DNA of 5,658 nucleotides from SCUS01 sp966211675. Its GTDB lineage: Bacteria > Myxococcota_A > Polyangia > Polyangiales > Ga0077539. The notes under the pieces are model-generated. The model worked only from the letters and a program-made list of their open reading frames with translations, made no database searches and was not told the origin of the DNA. A program made the position numbers and the translations under genes. Location: assembly GCA_966211675.1 (NCBI GenBank), contig CBIHPK010000287.1, forward strand, positions 1-5,658, written 5' to 3'. This document shows, piece by piece, positions 1 to 5,465 of the stretch; the first letter of the stretch is position 1; each line of letters opens with the position of its first letter.

Positions 1-2
1 GC

Positions 3-485
3 CACCTGCAGCTGGAGCACGGCGCGGAGATCGGCCGGGCGGTGGTGAACTTCGAGGGGCCCTTCGTGTTCTGCGTGGTGTCCCGCTACCACGGCGGGGC
101 CTACGTGGTGTTCTCGCGGGCGCTCAACCCTGCGGTGGAGGCGCTGGCGCTGCGAGGCTCCTTCGCGAGCGTCATCGGCGGCGGACCGGCCGCGGCGGTG
201 GTCTTCCCGGGCCTGGTGCGGCGTCGCGCGGACGCCGACCCGGAGGTGGTGGCGGCGCGCCGCGCGCTGGAGGCGGCGCCCCCGTCGGCGAGGGCGGGCG
301 CCGCGCGAGACCACGAGCGGCTCCTGAAGCAGGCGCAGGCGAGGGCGCAGGCGGCCATCGCGAAGGAGTTCGACGGGGTGCACACCGTCGAGCGGGCGCT
401 GCAGGTCGGGAGCCTGGACGCGGTGATCGCGCCGGAGACGCTGCGGCCGAGGCTGGTGGCGAGGGTTCGAGGCGCCGGGGCCTAG
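3..485 (+). CDS. Acyl-CoA carboxylase carboxyltransferase domain, C-terminal fragment (5' end outside window)
   Basis: This is the last 160 residues of a carboxyltransferase domain, which moves CO2 from carboxy-biotin to an acyl-CoA such as acetyl- or propionyl-CoA in the cytoplasm. The frame is open from the left edge (first full codon at nt 3) to a TAG at 483-485, so the internal ATG/GTG codons near 42 are not the real start. Visible family blocks are RYHGGAYVVFSRALNP followed by GSFASVIGGGPAAAVVF, the oxyanion/CoA-binding core typical of the second half of the domain. After these comes an Ala/Arg-rich helical stretch, then EFDGVHTVERALQVGSLDAV, which resembles the C-terminal tail of large fused biotin carboxylase/carboxyltransferase proteins in actinobacteria and myxobacteria. 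Whether this gene is such a fusion or a separate subunit cannot be told from the fragment. It converges on the serine hydrolase gene with a 7-nt gap and no clear terminator between them. Confidence 0.88.
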   Translation, partial: HLQLEHGAEIGRAVVNFEGPFVFCVVSRYHGGAYVVFSRALNPAVEALALRGSFASVIGGGPAAAVVFPGLVRRRADADPEVVAARRALEAAPPSARAGAARDHERLLKQAQARAQAAIAKEFDGVHTVERALQVGSLDAVIAPETLRPRLVARVRGAGA

Positions 486-492
486 AGCGAGC

Positions 493-1758
493 TCAGTCGT
501 CGATGGCCTGGTAGGCCGAGGTCCAGAAGTCCTCGACGAGGGAGGGCATGGCGAAGGCGTCCGGAACGCGCTGGCTCATCAGCAGGCCCACCATCGCCTC
601 GCGGGGGTCGACGTAGAAGGAGGTCCCGAAGGTTCCGTCCCACCCGAAGCACCCGGGGCCGCGAGCGAGCTCGTCGCGCCGGGCGAAGACCGAGAGGCCG
701 AGGCCCCAGCCGCGAGCGTCCCAGAAGTGGGGGAAGAAGGGCGAGGCCGCCTTCTGCGCGGGCGTGAGGTGGTCCATCGTCATCAGCTCGACGGAGGGGC
801 GGGAGAGGATGCGCTCTCGGCCGTGCGCTCCCTGGTGGAGCAGCATCCGGCCGAAGGCGAGGTAGTCGTCGACCGTCGAGACCATGCCCCCGCCGCCGGA
901 CTCGAACACGCGAGGCCGGGTGAAGAGCCCGCCGCGGGCGTCGTCGTCGATGGCGCCCAGGCCGGTCGAGGGGTCGGTCCGATAGCAGGTGGTGAAGCGG
1001 TCGAGCTTCGCCTCGGGCACGGTGAAGCCGGTGTCCCTCATGCCCAGCGGATCGAGGATGCGCTCTCGGACGAAGGCCCCGAAGGACCTCCCCGAGGCGC
1101 GGGCGATCAGCACGCCGAGGATGTCGGCGCTCATGTGATAGAGCCACCGCTCGCCGGGTTGATGCGCGAGCGGCAGCGCGCCGAGCCGCCGCATGAACTC
1201 GTCGGGCGTGCCGTCGAAGAGCCAGTCCGCGAGCGGCAGTCGCGCCTCGACGAGCGCCCGGTGCATCGGGCAGCCGGGAGCGCTGAAGAGCATCTCGCCG
1301 TAGCCGCACCGGAAGGTCAGCAGGTCGCGCAGCGAGATCGGCCGGCTCGCCGGCACCGTGTCGTCGAGCGGGCCGTCGAGCGCTCGCAGGACCTTTCGGT
1401 CCCTGAGCTCCGGCAGCCACTCGTCGACCGGATCGTCGAGCCGCAGCCGGCACTCCTCGACCAGGATCATCGCGGCGACCGCCGTGATCGGCTTGGTCAT
1501 GGACGCGAGTCGGAAGATGCTGTCTCGCCGCATGGGCGCGCCGCCGAAGGACTGCGCTCCGATGACCTCGACGTGCTCCGCGCCTCGCCTCGCGACGAGC
1601 GCGACCAGCCCGGGCAGCCGACCGCTCTCCACGTCCTGTCGCAGGACCCCGCGCATGCGCTCCAGGCGCGATGGAGACAAGCCGTCGGAGGCCGGTCGCG
1701 CGGCCCTGGTCGTGAACGGTCGAGGGATGCCCAGGGTGCCGAGCTGGTGGGTGCTCAT
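493..1758 (-). CDS. Serine hydrolase, class C beta-lactamase / family VIII esterase type
   Basis: This 421-aa protein belongs to the serine beta-lactamase-like superfamily (Pfam Beta-lactamase), whose members include class C beta-lactamases, D-aminopeptidases and family VIII carboxylesterases. The nucleophile motif SMTK lies at residues 86-89 (Ser86, Lys89). The expected second motif is at 207-209 (YHM, in WLYHMSADILG), with Tyr207 the likely base. The third, KTG-like motif is represented by WDG at 373-375 in FGWDGTFGTSFYVDP. ESGGGGMVSTVDDY at 287-300 is another conserved block of this group. No signal peptide or membrane segment is visible, so a cytoplasmic esterase/amidase seems likelier than a periplasmic resistance enzyme. 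The ATG at 1758 is chosen because AGGAG lies 8 nt upstream. An in-frame ATG at 1959 would add 67 Pro/Arg-rich residues unlike the family and would run through intergenic palindromes. The gene is monocistronic and divergent from the lipoprotein gene. The substrate is not predictable. Confidence 0.92.
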   Translation of the reverse strand: MSTHQLGTLGIPRPFTTRAARPASDGLSPSRLERMRGVLRQDVESGRLPGLVALVARRGAEHVEVIGAQSFGGAPMRRDSIFRLASMTKPITAVAAMILVEECRLRLDDPVDEWLPELRDRKVLRALDGPLDDTVPASRPISLRDLLTFRCGYGEMLFSAPGCPMHRALVEARLPLADWLFDGTPDEFMRRLGALPLAHQPGERWLYHMSADILGVLIARASGRSFGAFVRERILDPLGMRDTGFTVPEAKLDRFTTCYRTDPSTGLGAIDDDARGGLFTRPRVFESGGGGMVSTVDDYLAFGRMLLHQGAHGRERILSRPSVELMTMDHLTPAQKAASPFFPHFWDARGWGLGLSVFARRDELARGPGCFGWDGTFGTSFYVDPREAMVGLLMSQRVPDAFAMPSLVEDFWTSAYQAIDD

Positions 1759-1766
1759 GGTGCCTG

Positions 1767-1771
1767 CTCCT
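1767..1771 (-). promoter_or_regulatory. Ribosome binding site of the serine hydrolase gene
   Basis: AGGAG on the minus strand lies 8 nt before the ATG at 1756-1758. It decides the start in favour of this ATG over the in-frame ATG at 1957-1959. Confidence 0.75.
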
Positions 1772-1866
1772 GTTGGTGTTCTGGGGAGTGTGTCGGGTGA
1801 TGGATCGCGGACCCGATGAGCGGTGCATCGGGCACGCCACGGCGGCTCGCGCGGTGGTTCTCGCGC

Positions 1867-1881
1867 GCCCACCCGGTGGGC
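1867..1881. repeat. Perfect dyad, 7-bp arms around one base
   Basis: GCCCACC, one C, then GGTGGGC form a 15-nt palindrome about 110 nt upstream of the serine hydrolase start. It could be an operator for a dimeric regulator. In DNA this GC-rich a chance origin is possible. Confidence 0.4.
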
Positions 1882-1914
1882 CCGAGGGGCGACCGGCGAA
1901 CATCCTGCGTCGGC

Positions 1915-1931
1915 GCGCACGGGCCGTGCGC
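1915..1931. repeat. Perfect dyad, 8-bp arms around one base
   Basis: GCGCACGG, one G, then CCGTGCGC form a 17-nt palindrome. Two 5-bp stem-loops follow at once: CCCTC/GAGGG at 1931-1944 and GGGAG/CTCCC at 1942-1954. The position between two divergent starts fits a shared operator, but no regulator gene is in view. Confidence 0.45.
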
Positions 1932-1966
1932 CCTCACGAGAGGGAGGCGCTCCCATCACTCCAAGG

Positions 1967-2021
1967 GATTCGATTCATTGTCGGAAGAGCGGAGTGAGGC
2001 CCATGGGCCCGATATCGAATC
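1967..2021. repeat. Spaced inverted repeat flanking a 12-bp palindrome
   Basis: GATTCGAT at 1967-1974 is matched by its reverse complement ATCGAATC at 2014-2021. The 39-nt spacer contains the perfect palindrome GGCCCATGGGCC (1998-2009). The arms are comparatively AT-rich for this window, which makes them more notable than the GC-only dyads. This may be a regulatory site or a structured leader; its function is unknown. Confidence 0.4.
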
Positions 2022-2085
2022 AGAAGGAGAGCCCGTGGAGGCCCTTGGGCGTCGCTACGGTCCAGCTGATCGGGGCGGCGAGAGC

Positions 2086-2121
2086 GTGCGATCGGCACAC
2101 AGCGCTGTGCACGAATCGCAC
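2086..2121 (+). promoter_or_regulatory. Long imperfect hairpin upstream of the lipoprotein gene
   Basis: The left arm GTGCGATCGGCACA (2086-2099) pairs over all 14 bases with the right arm at 2106-2121, leaving single bulged adenines at 2111 and 2114 and a 6-nt CAGCGC loop (2100-2105). The centre also holds the exact palindrome CACAGCGCTGTG (2098-2109). The 3' foot is 116 nt before the ATG at 2238. If transcribed it would be a stable 5'-leader structure; if not, it could be an operator. A weaker stem, TCCCT/AGGGA (2127-2143), follows and is trailed by TGATTTTG, so a leader terminator or small RNA end is conceivable. The base pairing is seen directly; the role is inferred. Confidence 0.5.
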
Positions 2122-2223
2122 ACCGCTCCCTCTCTCGCAGGGATGATTTTGTGTGGTCTTCGCGCCGCGCGGCCTTCGTCCGACGCGCATGTCGGGATAG
2201 CGTCGACGCCTGGGACTCCATTG

Positions 2224-2228
2224 AGGGG
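2224..2228 (+). promoter_or_regulatory. Ribosome binding site of the lipoprotein gene
   Basis: AGGGG lies 9 nt before the ATG at 2238. It supports this start over an in-frame GTG at 2151, which would bury the lipoprotein signal peptide 29 residues inside the protein. Confidence 0.7.
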
Positions 2229-2237
2229 AATGCAGCG

Positions 2238-5200
2238 ATGACGCATCGATCGGGCAGGCAGAGTGCACCCTGGTTCGGGCTCCTGGTCGGCGTGGCGCTC
2301 ACGGCGTGCGCGGCCACCGACGACGCGCTGGGCGGCCGAGGCGTCGAGGCGGCGCGCGACGCCTCGGATGTCGGCGAGGCGACGGAGGTCGGCCTGGTCT
2401 TCGACGTGACGCCGCTCGACGTGACCCGACCGGACGCGGGCGGCGGCAGCGACGGCGGCCCGCGGGTGTGCGCGGCGACGGAGACCTGCGACAACGGCTT
2501 CGACGACGACTGCGACGGCTCCATCGACGAGGGCTGCGCCTGCCTTCCGGGCACGACCCAGCGCTGCTTCGGCGGGCCGCCGACGGTGGCGGGCGTCGGG
2601 GTCTGCGTGTTCGGCACGCAGCGCTGTGACGGCACCGGGGAGTTCGGCGCCTGGGGCGCCTGCGCCGGGGCGGTGGCCCCTTCGGGCGAGGCCTGCGACG
2701 GCTCCGACAACGACTGCGACGGGGTGGTGGACAACGGCTGCGAGTGCCGCGCGGGCGACACCCGCGCCTGCTTCGGGGGCGACGCCGCGGCGCGCAACAT
2801 CGGGGCCTGCCGCGACGGGATGCAGCTCTGCTTCCCGGGCCCCGGCGGCGTCGGGAGCGCGTGGGGCGGGTGCGTCGGCGACACGCGCCCGGCGACCGAG
2901 GGCTGCGACGGCGTGGACAACGACTGCAACGGCACCGTCGACGACGGCTGCGGCTGCCGCGCGGGGGAGACGCGGCGGTGCTACGGCGGCCCGGCGGCGA
3001 CGGAGGGCGTCGGGCCCTGCCGCGGCGGGACCCAGTCGTGCGCGGCGGCCGACGGCGGCGTCAACGCGTGGGGCGCGTGCGGGATGCAGACGCTCCCCGG
3101 CGCCGAGCGCTGCGACGGCGTGGACAACGACTGCAACGGCACCGTCGACGACGGCTGCCAGTGCCGCCCCGGGGAGACGAGAGGCTGCTACGACGGTCCG
3201 ATGGGCACCCGCGGGGTCGCGCCCTGCGCGGACGGGACGCAGACCTGCGTGGCCGGGAGCGGCGGCGTGGGGAGCGCGTGGGGAGCGTGCACGGGGCAGC
3301 GCCTCCCGGCGGCGGAGGTGTGCGACGACGCGGACAACAACTGCAACGGCGCCGCGGACGAGGGCTGCGCGTGCCGTCGAGGCGCGACGCAGGGCTGCTA
3401 CACGGGCCCGTCGGGCACCGCGGGCGTGGGGCCCTGCCGCGCGGGCACGCAGACGTGCACGGTGGCCGGCGGGGTCGCGGCGTGGGCCGCGTGCGGAGGG
3501 CAGGTGGTTCCGGCGGCGGAGGCCTGCGACGACCTCGACAACGACTGCAACGGGGTGATCGACAACGGCTGCGCGTGCCGCCGGGGACAGACCCGAAGCT
3601 GCTACTCGGGCCCGGCGGGGACCGCGGGCGTCGGGGCGTGCGCGGCAGGCACCCAGGCCTGCGTGATCACCGGCGCGACGGCGGCGTGGGGCGCGTGCGG
3701 GGCGGAGGTGCTCCCGCGGCCCGAGCTCTGCGACCGCGTGGACAACAACTGCGACGGCCGCGTGGACGAGGGCTGCGACTGCACCGCGGGCGCGACCCGC
3801 AGCTGCTACTCGGGGCCCGCGGGCACCGCGGGGACGGGCGTCTGCCGGGCGGGGACGCAGAGCTGCGCGGCGGGCGCCGGGGGCGTCGGGGCGGCGTGGG
3901 GCGCGTGCGGGGCGCAGGTGCTCCCCGGCGTCGAGGTGTGCAACGCGGTCGACGACAACTGCGACGGTCGCGTGGACGAGGGATGCTCCTGCACGGCGGG
4001 CGCGACGCGGAGCTGCTACGGCGGCCCGGCGGGCACGGCGGGCGTGGGGCTCTGCCGCGCGGGCACGCAGTCCTGCGCCCTCGCTGGCGGGGTCGCGGCC
4101 TGGGGCGCCTGCACCGGGACCGTCACCCCGGCGGCCGAGCTCTGCGACGCCTCGGACAACGACTGCAACGGGGTGGTGGACAACGGCTGCGCCTGCCGGC
4201 CGGGAGCGACGCAGAGCTGCTACGAGGGCGCGGCGGGGACCGCGGGCGTCGGGGTCTGCCGCGCGGGCACGCAGACCTGCGTGGCGGGCGCCGGGGGCGT
4301 CGGGGCGGCGTGGGGCGCGTGCGGGGCGCAGGTGCTCCCGGGCCCGGAGGTGTGCGACGGCGCGGACAGCAACTGCAACGGCACCGTCGACGAGGGCTGC
4401 GCGTGCCGGCCGGGCGCGACTCAGTCCTGCTACGAGGGCGCGGCGGGGACCGCGGGCGTCGGGGTCTGCCGCGCGGGCACGCAGAGCTGCGTGGCGGGCG
4501 CCGGCGGCGTGGGGAGCGCGTGGGGCGCGTGCGGCGGGCAGACGCTGCCCTCCGGCGAGGTGTGCAACATGCGCGACGACAACTGCAACGGAGCGGTCGA
4601 CGACGGGCTCTCGTGCAGCGGTCCGTCGGTGACCTGCCCGGCGCCGCTGACGGCCCTCGCGGGCAGCACCGTGAACCTCACCGCGAGCCCGGTGGGCGGG
4701 ACGAGCTACCGCTGGGAGGTGGTGTCGGCGCCGCCGGGCGGGGCGTACACGCTCGGCTCCGCGACGACCCCGAGCACGACCTTCACGACGGTGATCGTGG
4801 GGACGTACTCGCTGCGCTTCACCGTGACGGACGCCGCGGGCCGCACCGCGACGTGCATGACCACGGTGACGATGCAGGGCCACGGGCTGCGCGTGGAGCT
4901 GATCTGGGACGCGGGCGACAGCGCCAACCGCGTCGACCTCGACCTGCAGGTGCACAACCGCCTGGCGACGACCTGGGCGGTCACCACCAACAACGTCAAC
5001 GTCTGTTACTGGAACAACCGCAACCCCGAGTGGGACGCGGCCGGCGCTCCGGACAACCCCGCGCTCGACGTCGACAACCTGCTCGGCCGCGGCCCGGAGA
5101 ACGTCCGCGTCGACTCGCCCCCCACCTCGCAGATCTACTCGGTGGGCACGTACTTCTGGGAGGACGCGCGCGCCCGCCGGGACATCGGCACCCCGGTCGG

Positions 5201-5414
5201 GGTCACGGTGCGGATCTACTGCGGCGACACGCTCGCCGCCCCGCCCTTCACCCGCTCGCTGCGCGCCGGGGACTCGTCGCGGCCGACCTCGACCAACCTC
5301 GCCAATGACTTCTGGCGGGTGGCGCGGGTGCAGTTCACCTCCCCATCGACCTGCACCGTGACCCCCGTCAACGACGTCATCACCGGGGCCGCGGCGCAGC
5401 TCGGGAGCCCCTGA
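2238..5414 (+). CDS. Large Cys-rich lipoprotein with ten MopE-type metal-binding modules, PKD-like and C-terminal beta domains
   Basis: This is a 1058-aa predicted surface protein, of the kind often named MopE-related or putative metal-binding motif protein in myxobacteria. Residues 1-24 form a lipoprotein signal: charged start, hydrophobic FGLLVGVALTA, lipobox LTAC with lipidated Cys24. Ala at +2 suggests outer-membrane sorting. After a linker to about residue 83 come ten tandem modules of 68-70 residues, beginning at Cys84, 153, 223, 292, 362, 430, 498, 568, 636 and 706. A partial eleventh runs from 776 to 793. Each module opens with a CDGVDNDCNGTVDDGC-like loop (DxDxNGxxD spacing, as in EF-hand-like calcium loops) and ends in AWGAC. 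Each full module has eight cysteines, implying up to four disulfides and export. Residues 800-880 form a PKD/Ig-like domain, with Cys800 and Cys873 possibly paired. Residues 881-1058 are a beta-rich domain with LRVELIWD and VDLDLQV. Calcium binding, adhesion or matrix roles are inferences; the native ligand is unknown. Confidence 0.9.
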   Translation: MTHRSGRQSAPWFGLLVGVALTACAATDDALGGRGVEAARDASDVGEATEVGLVFDVTPLDVTRPDAGGGSDGGPRVCAATETCDNGFDDDCDGSIDEGCACLPGTTQRCFGGPPTVAGVGVCVFGTQRCDGTGEFGAWGACAGAVAPSGEACDGSDNDCDGVVDNGCECRAGDTRACFGGDAAARNIGACRDGMQLCFPGPGGVGSAWGGCVGDTRPATEGCDGVDNDCNGTVDDGCGCRAGETRRCYGGPAATEGVGPCRGGTQSCAAADGGVNAWGACGMQTLPGAERCDGVDNDCNGTVDDGCQCRPGETRGCYDGPMGTRGVAPCADGTQTCVAGSGGVGSAWGACTGQRLPAAEVCDDADNNCNGAADEGCACRRGATQGCYTGPSGTAGVGPCRAGTQTCTVAGGVAAWAACGGQVVPAAEACDDLDNDCNGVIDNGCACRRGQTRSCYSGPAGTAGVGACAAGTQACVITGATAAWGACGAEVLPRPELCDRVDNNCDGRVDEGCDCTAGATRSCYSGPAGTAGTGVCRAGTQSCAAGAGGVGAAWGACGAQVLPGVEVCNAVDDNCDGRVDEGCSCTAGATRSCYGGPAGTAGVGLCRAGTQSCALAGGVAAWGACTGTVTPAAELCDASDNDCNGVVDNGCACRPGATQSCYEGAAGTAGVGVCRAGTQTCVAGAGGVGAAWGACGAQVLPGPEVCDGADSNCNGTVDEGCACRPGATQSCYEGAAGTAGVGVCRAGTQSCVAGAGGVGSAWGACGGQTLPSGEVCNMRDDNCNGAVDDGLSCSGPSVTCPAPLTALAGSTVNLTASPVGGTSYRWEVVSAPPGGAYTLGSATTPSTTFTTVIVGTYSLRFTVTDAAGRTATCMTTVTMQGHGLRVELIWDAGDSANRVDLDLQVHNRLATTWAVTTNNVNVCYWNNRNPEWDAAGAPDNPALDVDNLLGRGPENVRVDSPPTSQIYSVGTYFWEDARARRDIGTPVGVTVRIYCGDTLAAPPFTRSLRAGDSSRPTSTNLANDFWRVARVQFTSPSTCTVTPVNDVITGAAAQLGSP
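2902..3158 (+). repeat. 50-bp exact direct repeat between modules 3 and 4
   Basis: Bases 2902-2951 and 3109-3158 are identical and 207 bp apart. They encode the whole metal-binding loop CDGVDNDCNGTVDDGC at the start of each unit. Confidence 0.88.
3869..4339 (+). repeat. 57-bp exact direct repeat between modules 7 and 9
   Basis: Bases 3869-3925 and 4283-4339 are identical and 414 bp apart, covering the GGVGAAWGACGAQVLP coding segment. Module 8, which lies between, differs here, so the similarity skips a unit. Confidence 0.88.
4217..4485 (+). repeat. 59-bp exact direct repeat between modules 9 and 10
   Basis: Bases 4217-4275 and 4427-4485 are identical and 210 bp apart, beginning CTGCTACGAGGGC. 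Silent sites match too, which protein-level selection alone would not require. Confidence 0.88.
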
Positions 5415-5429
5415 TCCGAGCGCCCCCGG

Positions 5430-5465
5430 GCGGAGGGGGAGAAGGGCCTAGGGCGCCCCCTCCGC
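5430..5465. terminator. Perfect 10-bp inverted repeat at a convergent junction, possible bidirectional terminator
   Basis: GCGGAGGGGG (5430-5439) and CCCCCTCCGC (5456-5465) are exact reverse complements around a 16-nt loop. The structure starts 16 nt after the lipoprotein stop and its right arm lies inside the last codons of the opposing amidase gene, so it could end transcripts in both directions. Neither side has a T-tract, so it is not a classical intrinsic terminator. An alternative 5-bp pairing of 5423-5427 with 5435-5439 would compete with it. Confidence 0.45.

Larger units (their letters stand above)
1759..2237. other. Divergent intergenic region with dense dyad symmetry
   Basis: This 479-nt stretch separates the divergent serine hydrolase and lipoprotein starts and should hold both promoters. 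Parts of it, around 1955-2022 and 2086-2235, are less GC-rich than the genes. No convincing -35/-10 pair can be named by eye. The open frames crossing it are Arg/Pro/Ser-rich, lack the third-position G/C bias of the real genes and resemble no family, so I see no protein gene here. It contains palindromes at 1867-1881, 1915-1931 and 1998-2009, small 5-bp stems at 1931-1944 and 1942-1954, a spaced inverted repeat at 1967-1974/2014-2021 and a long hairpin at 2086-2121. Confidence 0.7.
2487..4616 (+). repeat. Tandem array of ten 204-210-bp coding modules plus a partial eleventh
   Basis: Units start at 2487, 2694, 2904, 3111, 3321, 3525, 3729, 3939, 4143 and 4353, and the partial one at 4563. Every length difference is a whole codon, so the reading frame is kept throughout. 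The shared protein pattern is a Cys-Asp loop, GCxC, GxTxxCYxGPxGTxGVGxC, GTQxC, AWGAC and a P-x-x-E linker. The final unit keeps the loop but has GLSC in place of GCxC and leads into the PKD-like domain. Confidence 0.93.

Noticed and set aside
485..494. Short GAGC/GCTC inverted repeat between the first two genes as a terminator
   Set aside because: A 4-bp stem with a 2-nt loop and no T-tract cannot be distinguished from chance.
727..1800. A 357-codon plus-strand frame opposite the serine hydrolase
   Set aside because: It is antisense to a gene with intact catalytic motifs and is Arg/Glu/His-rich without a domain.
1759..1959. N-terminal extension of the serine hydrolase to an in-frame ATG at 1959
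   Set aside because: The extra 67 residues are Pro/Arg-rich and unlike the family, while the internal ATG at 1758 has AGGAG 8 nt upstream and gives a normal 421-aa protein.
2151..2237. In-frame GTG start for the lipoprotein at 2151
   Set aside because: It would put 29 mostly charged residues before the signal peptide. The ATG at 2238 has a good ribosome site and starts a standard lipoprotein leader.
1816..2241. A 141-codon plus-strand frame whose TGA overlaps the lipoprotein ATG (ATGA)
   Set aside because: The overlap looks like translational coupling, but the frame lacks third-position G/C bias, has Arg/Ser/Pro-rich composition, no clear ribosome site and no family resemblance, and it runs through the hairpin and palindromes.
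2487..4616. Regular spacing of repeats as a possible CRISPR-like or non-coding array
   Set aside because: Units are 204-210 bp, differ only by whole codons and encode a continuous Cys-rich protein. This is a coding tandem repeat.
2055..4955. A 966-codon open frame antisense to the lipoprotein gene
   Set aside because: It consists of periodic Ala/Arg/His/Val-rich sequence mirroring the repeats, has no signal or domain, and overlaps a gene with a clear lipobox and known motifs. Long antisense frames are expected in GC-rich repeated coding DNA.
2744..5308. An 854-codon open frame in another plus-strand frame across the repeats
   Set aside because: It is Arg/Gly-rich low-complexity sequence with no start context and no recognisable domain; a by-product of the codon bias and periodicity of the true frame.
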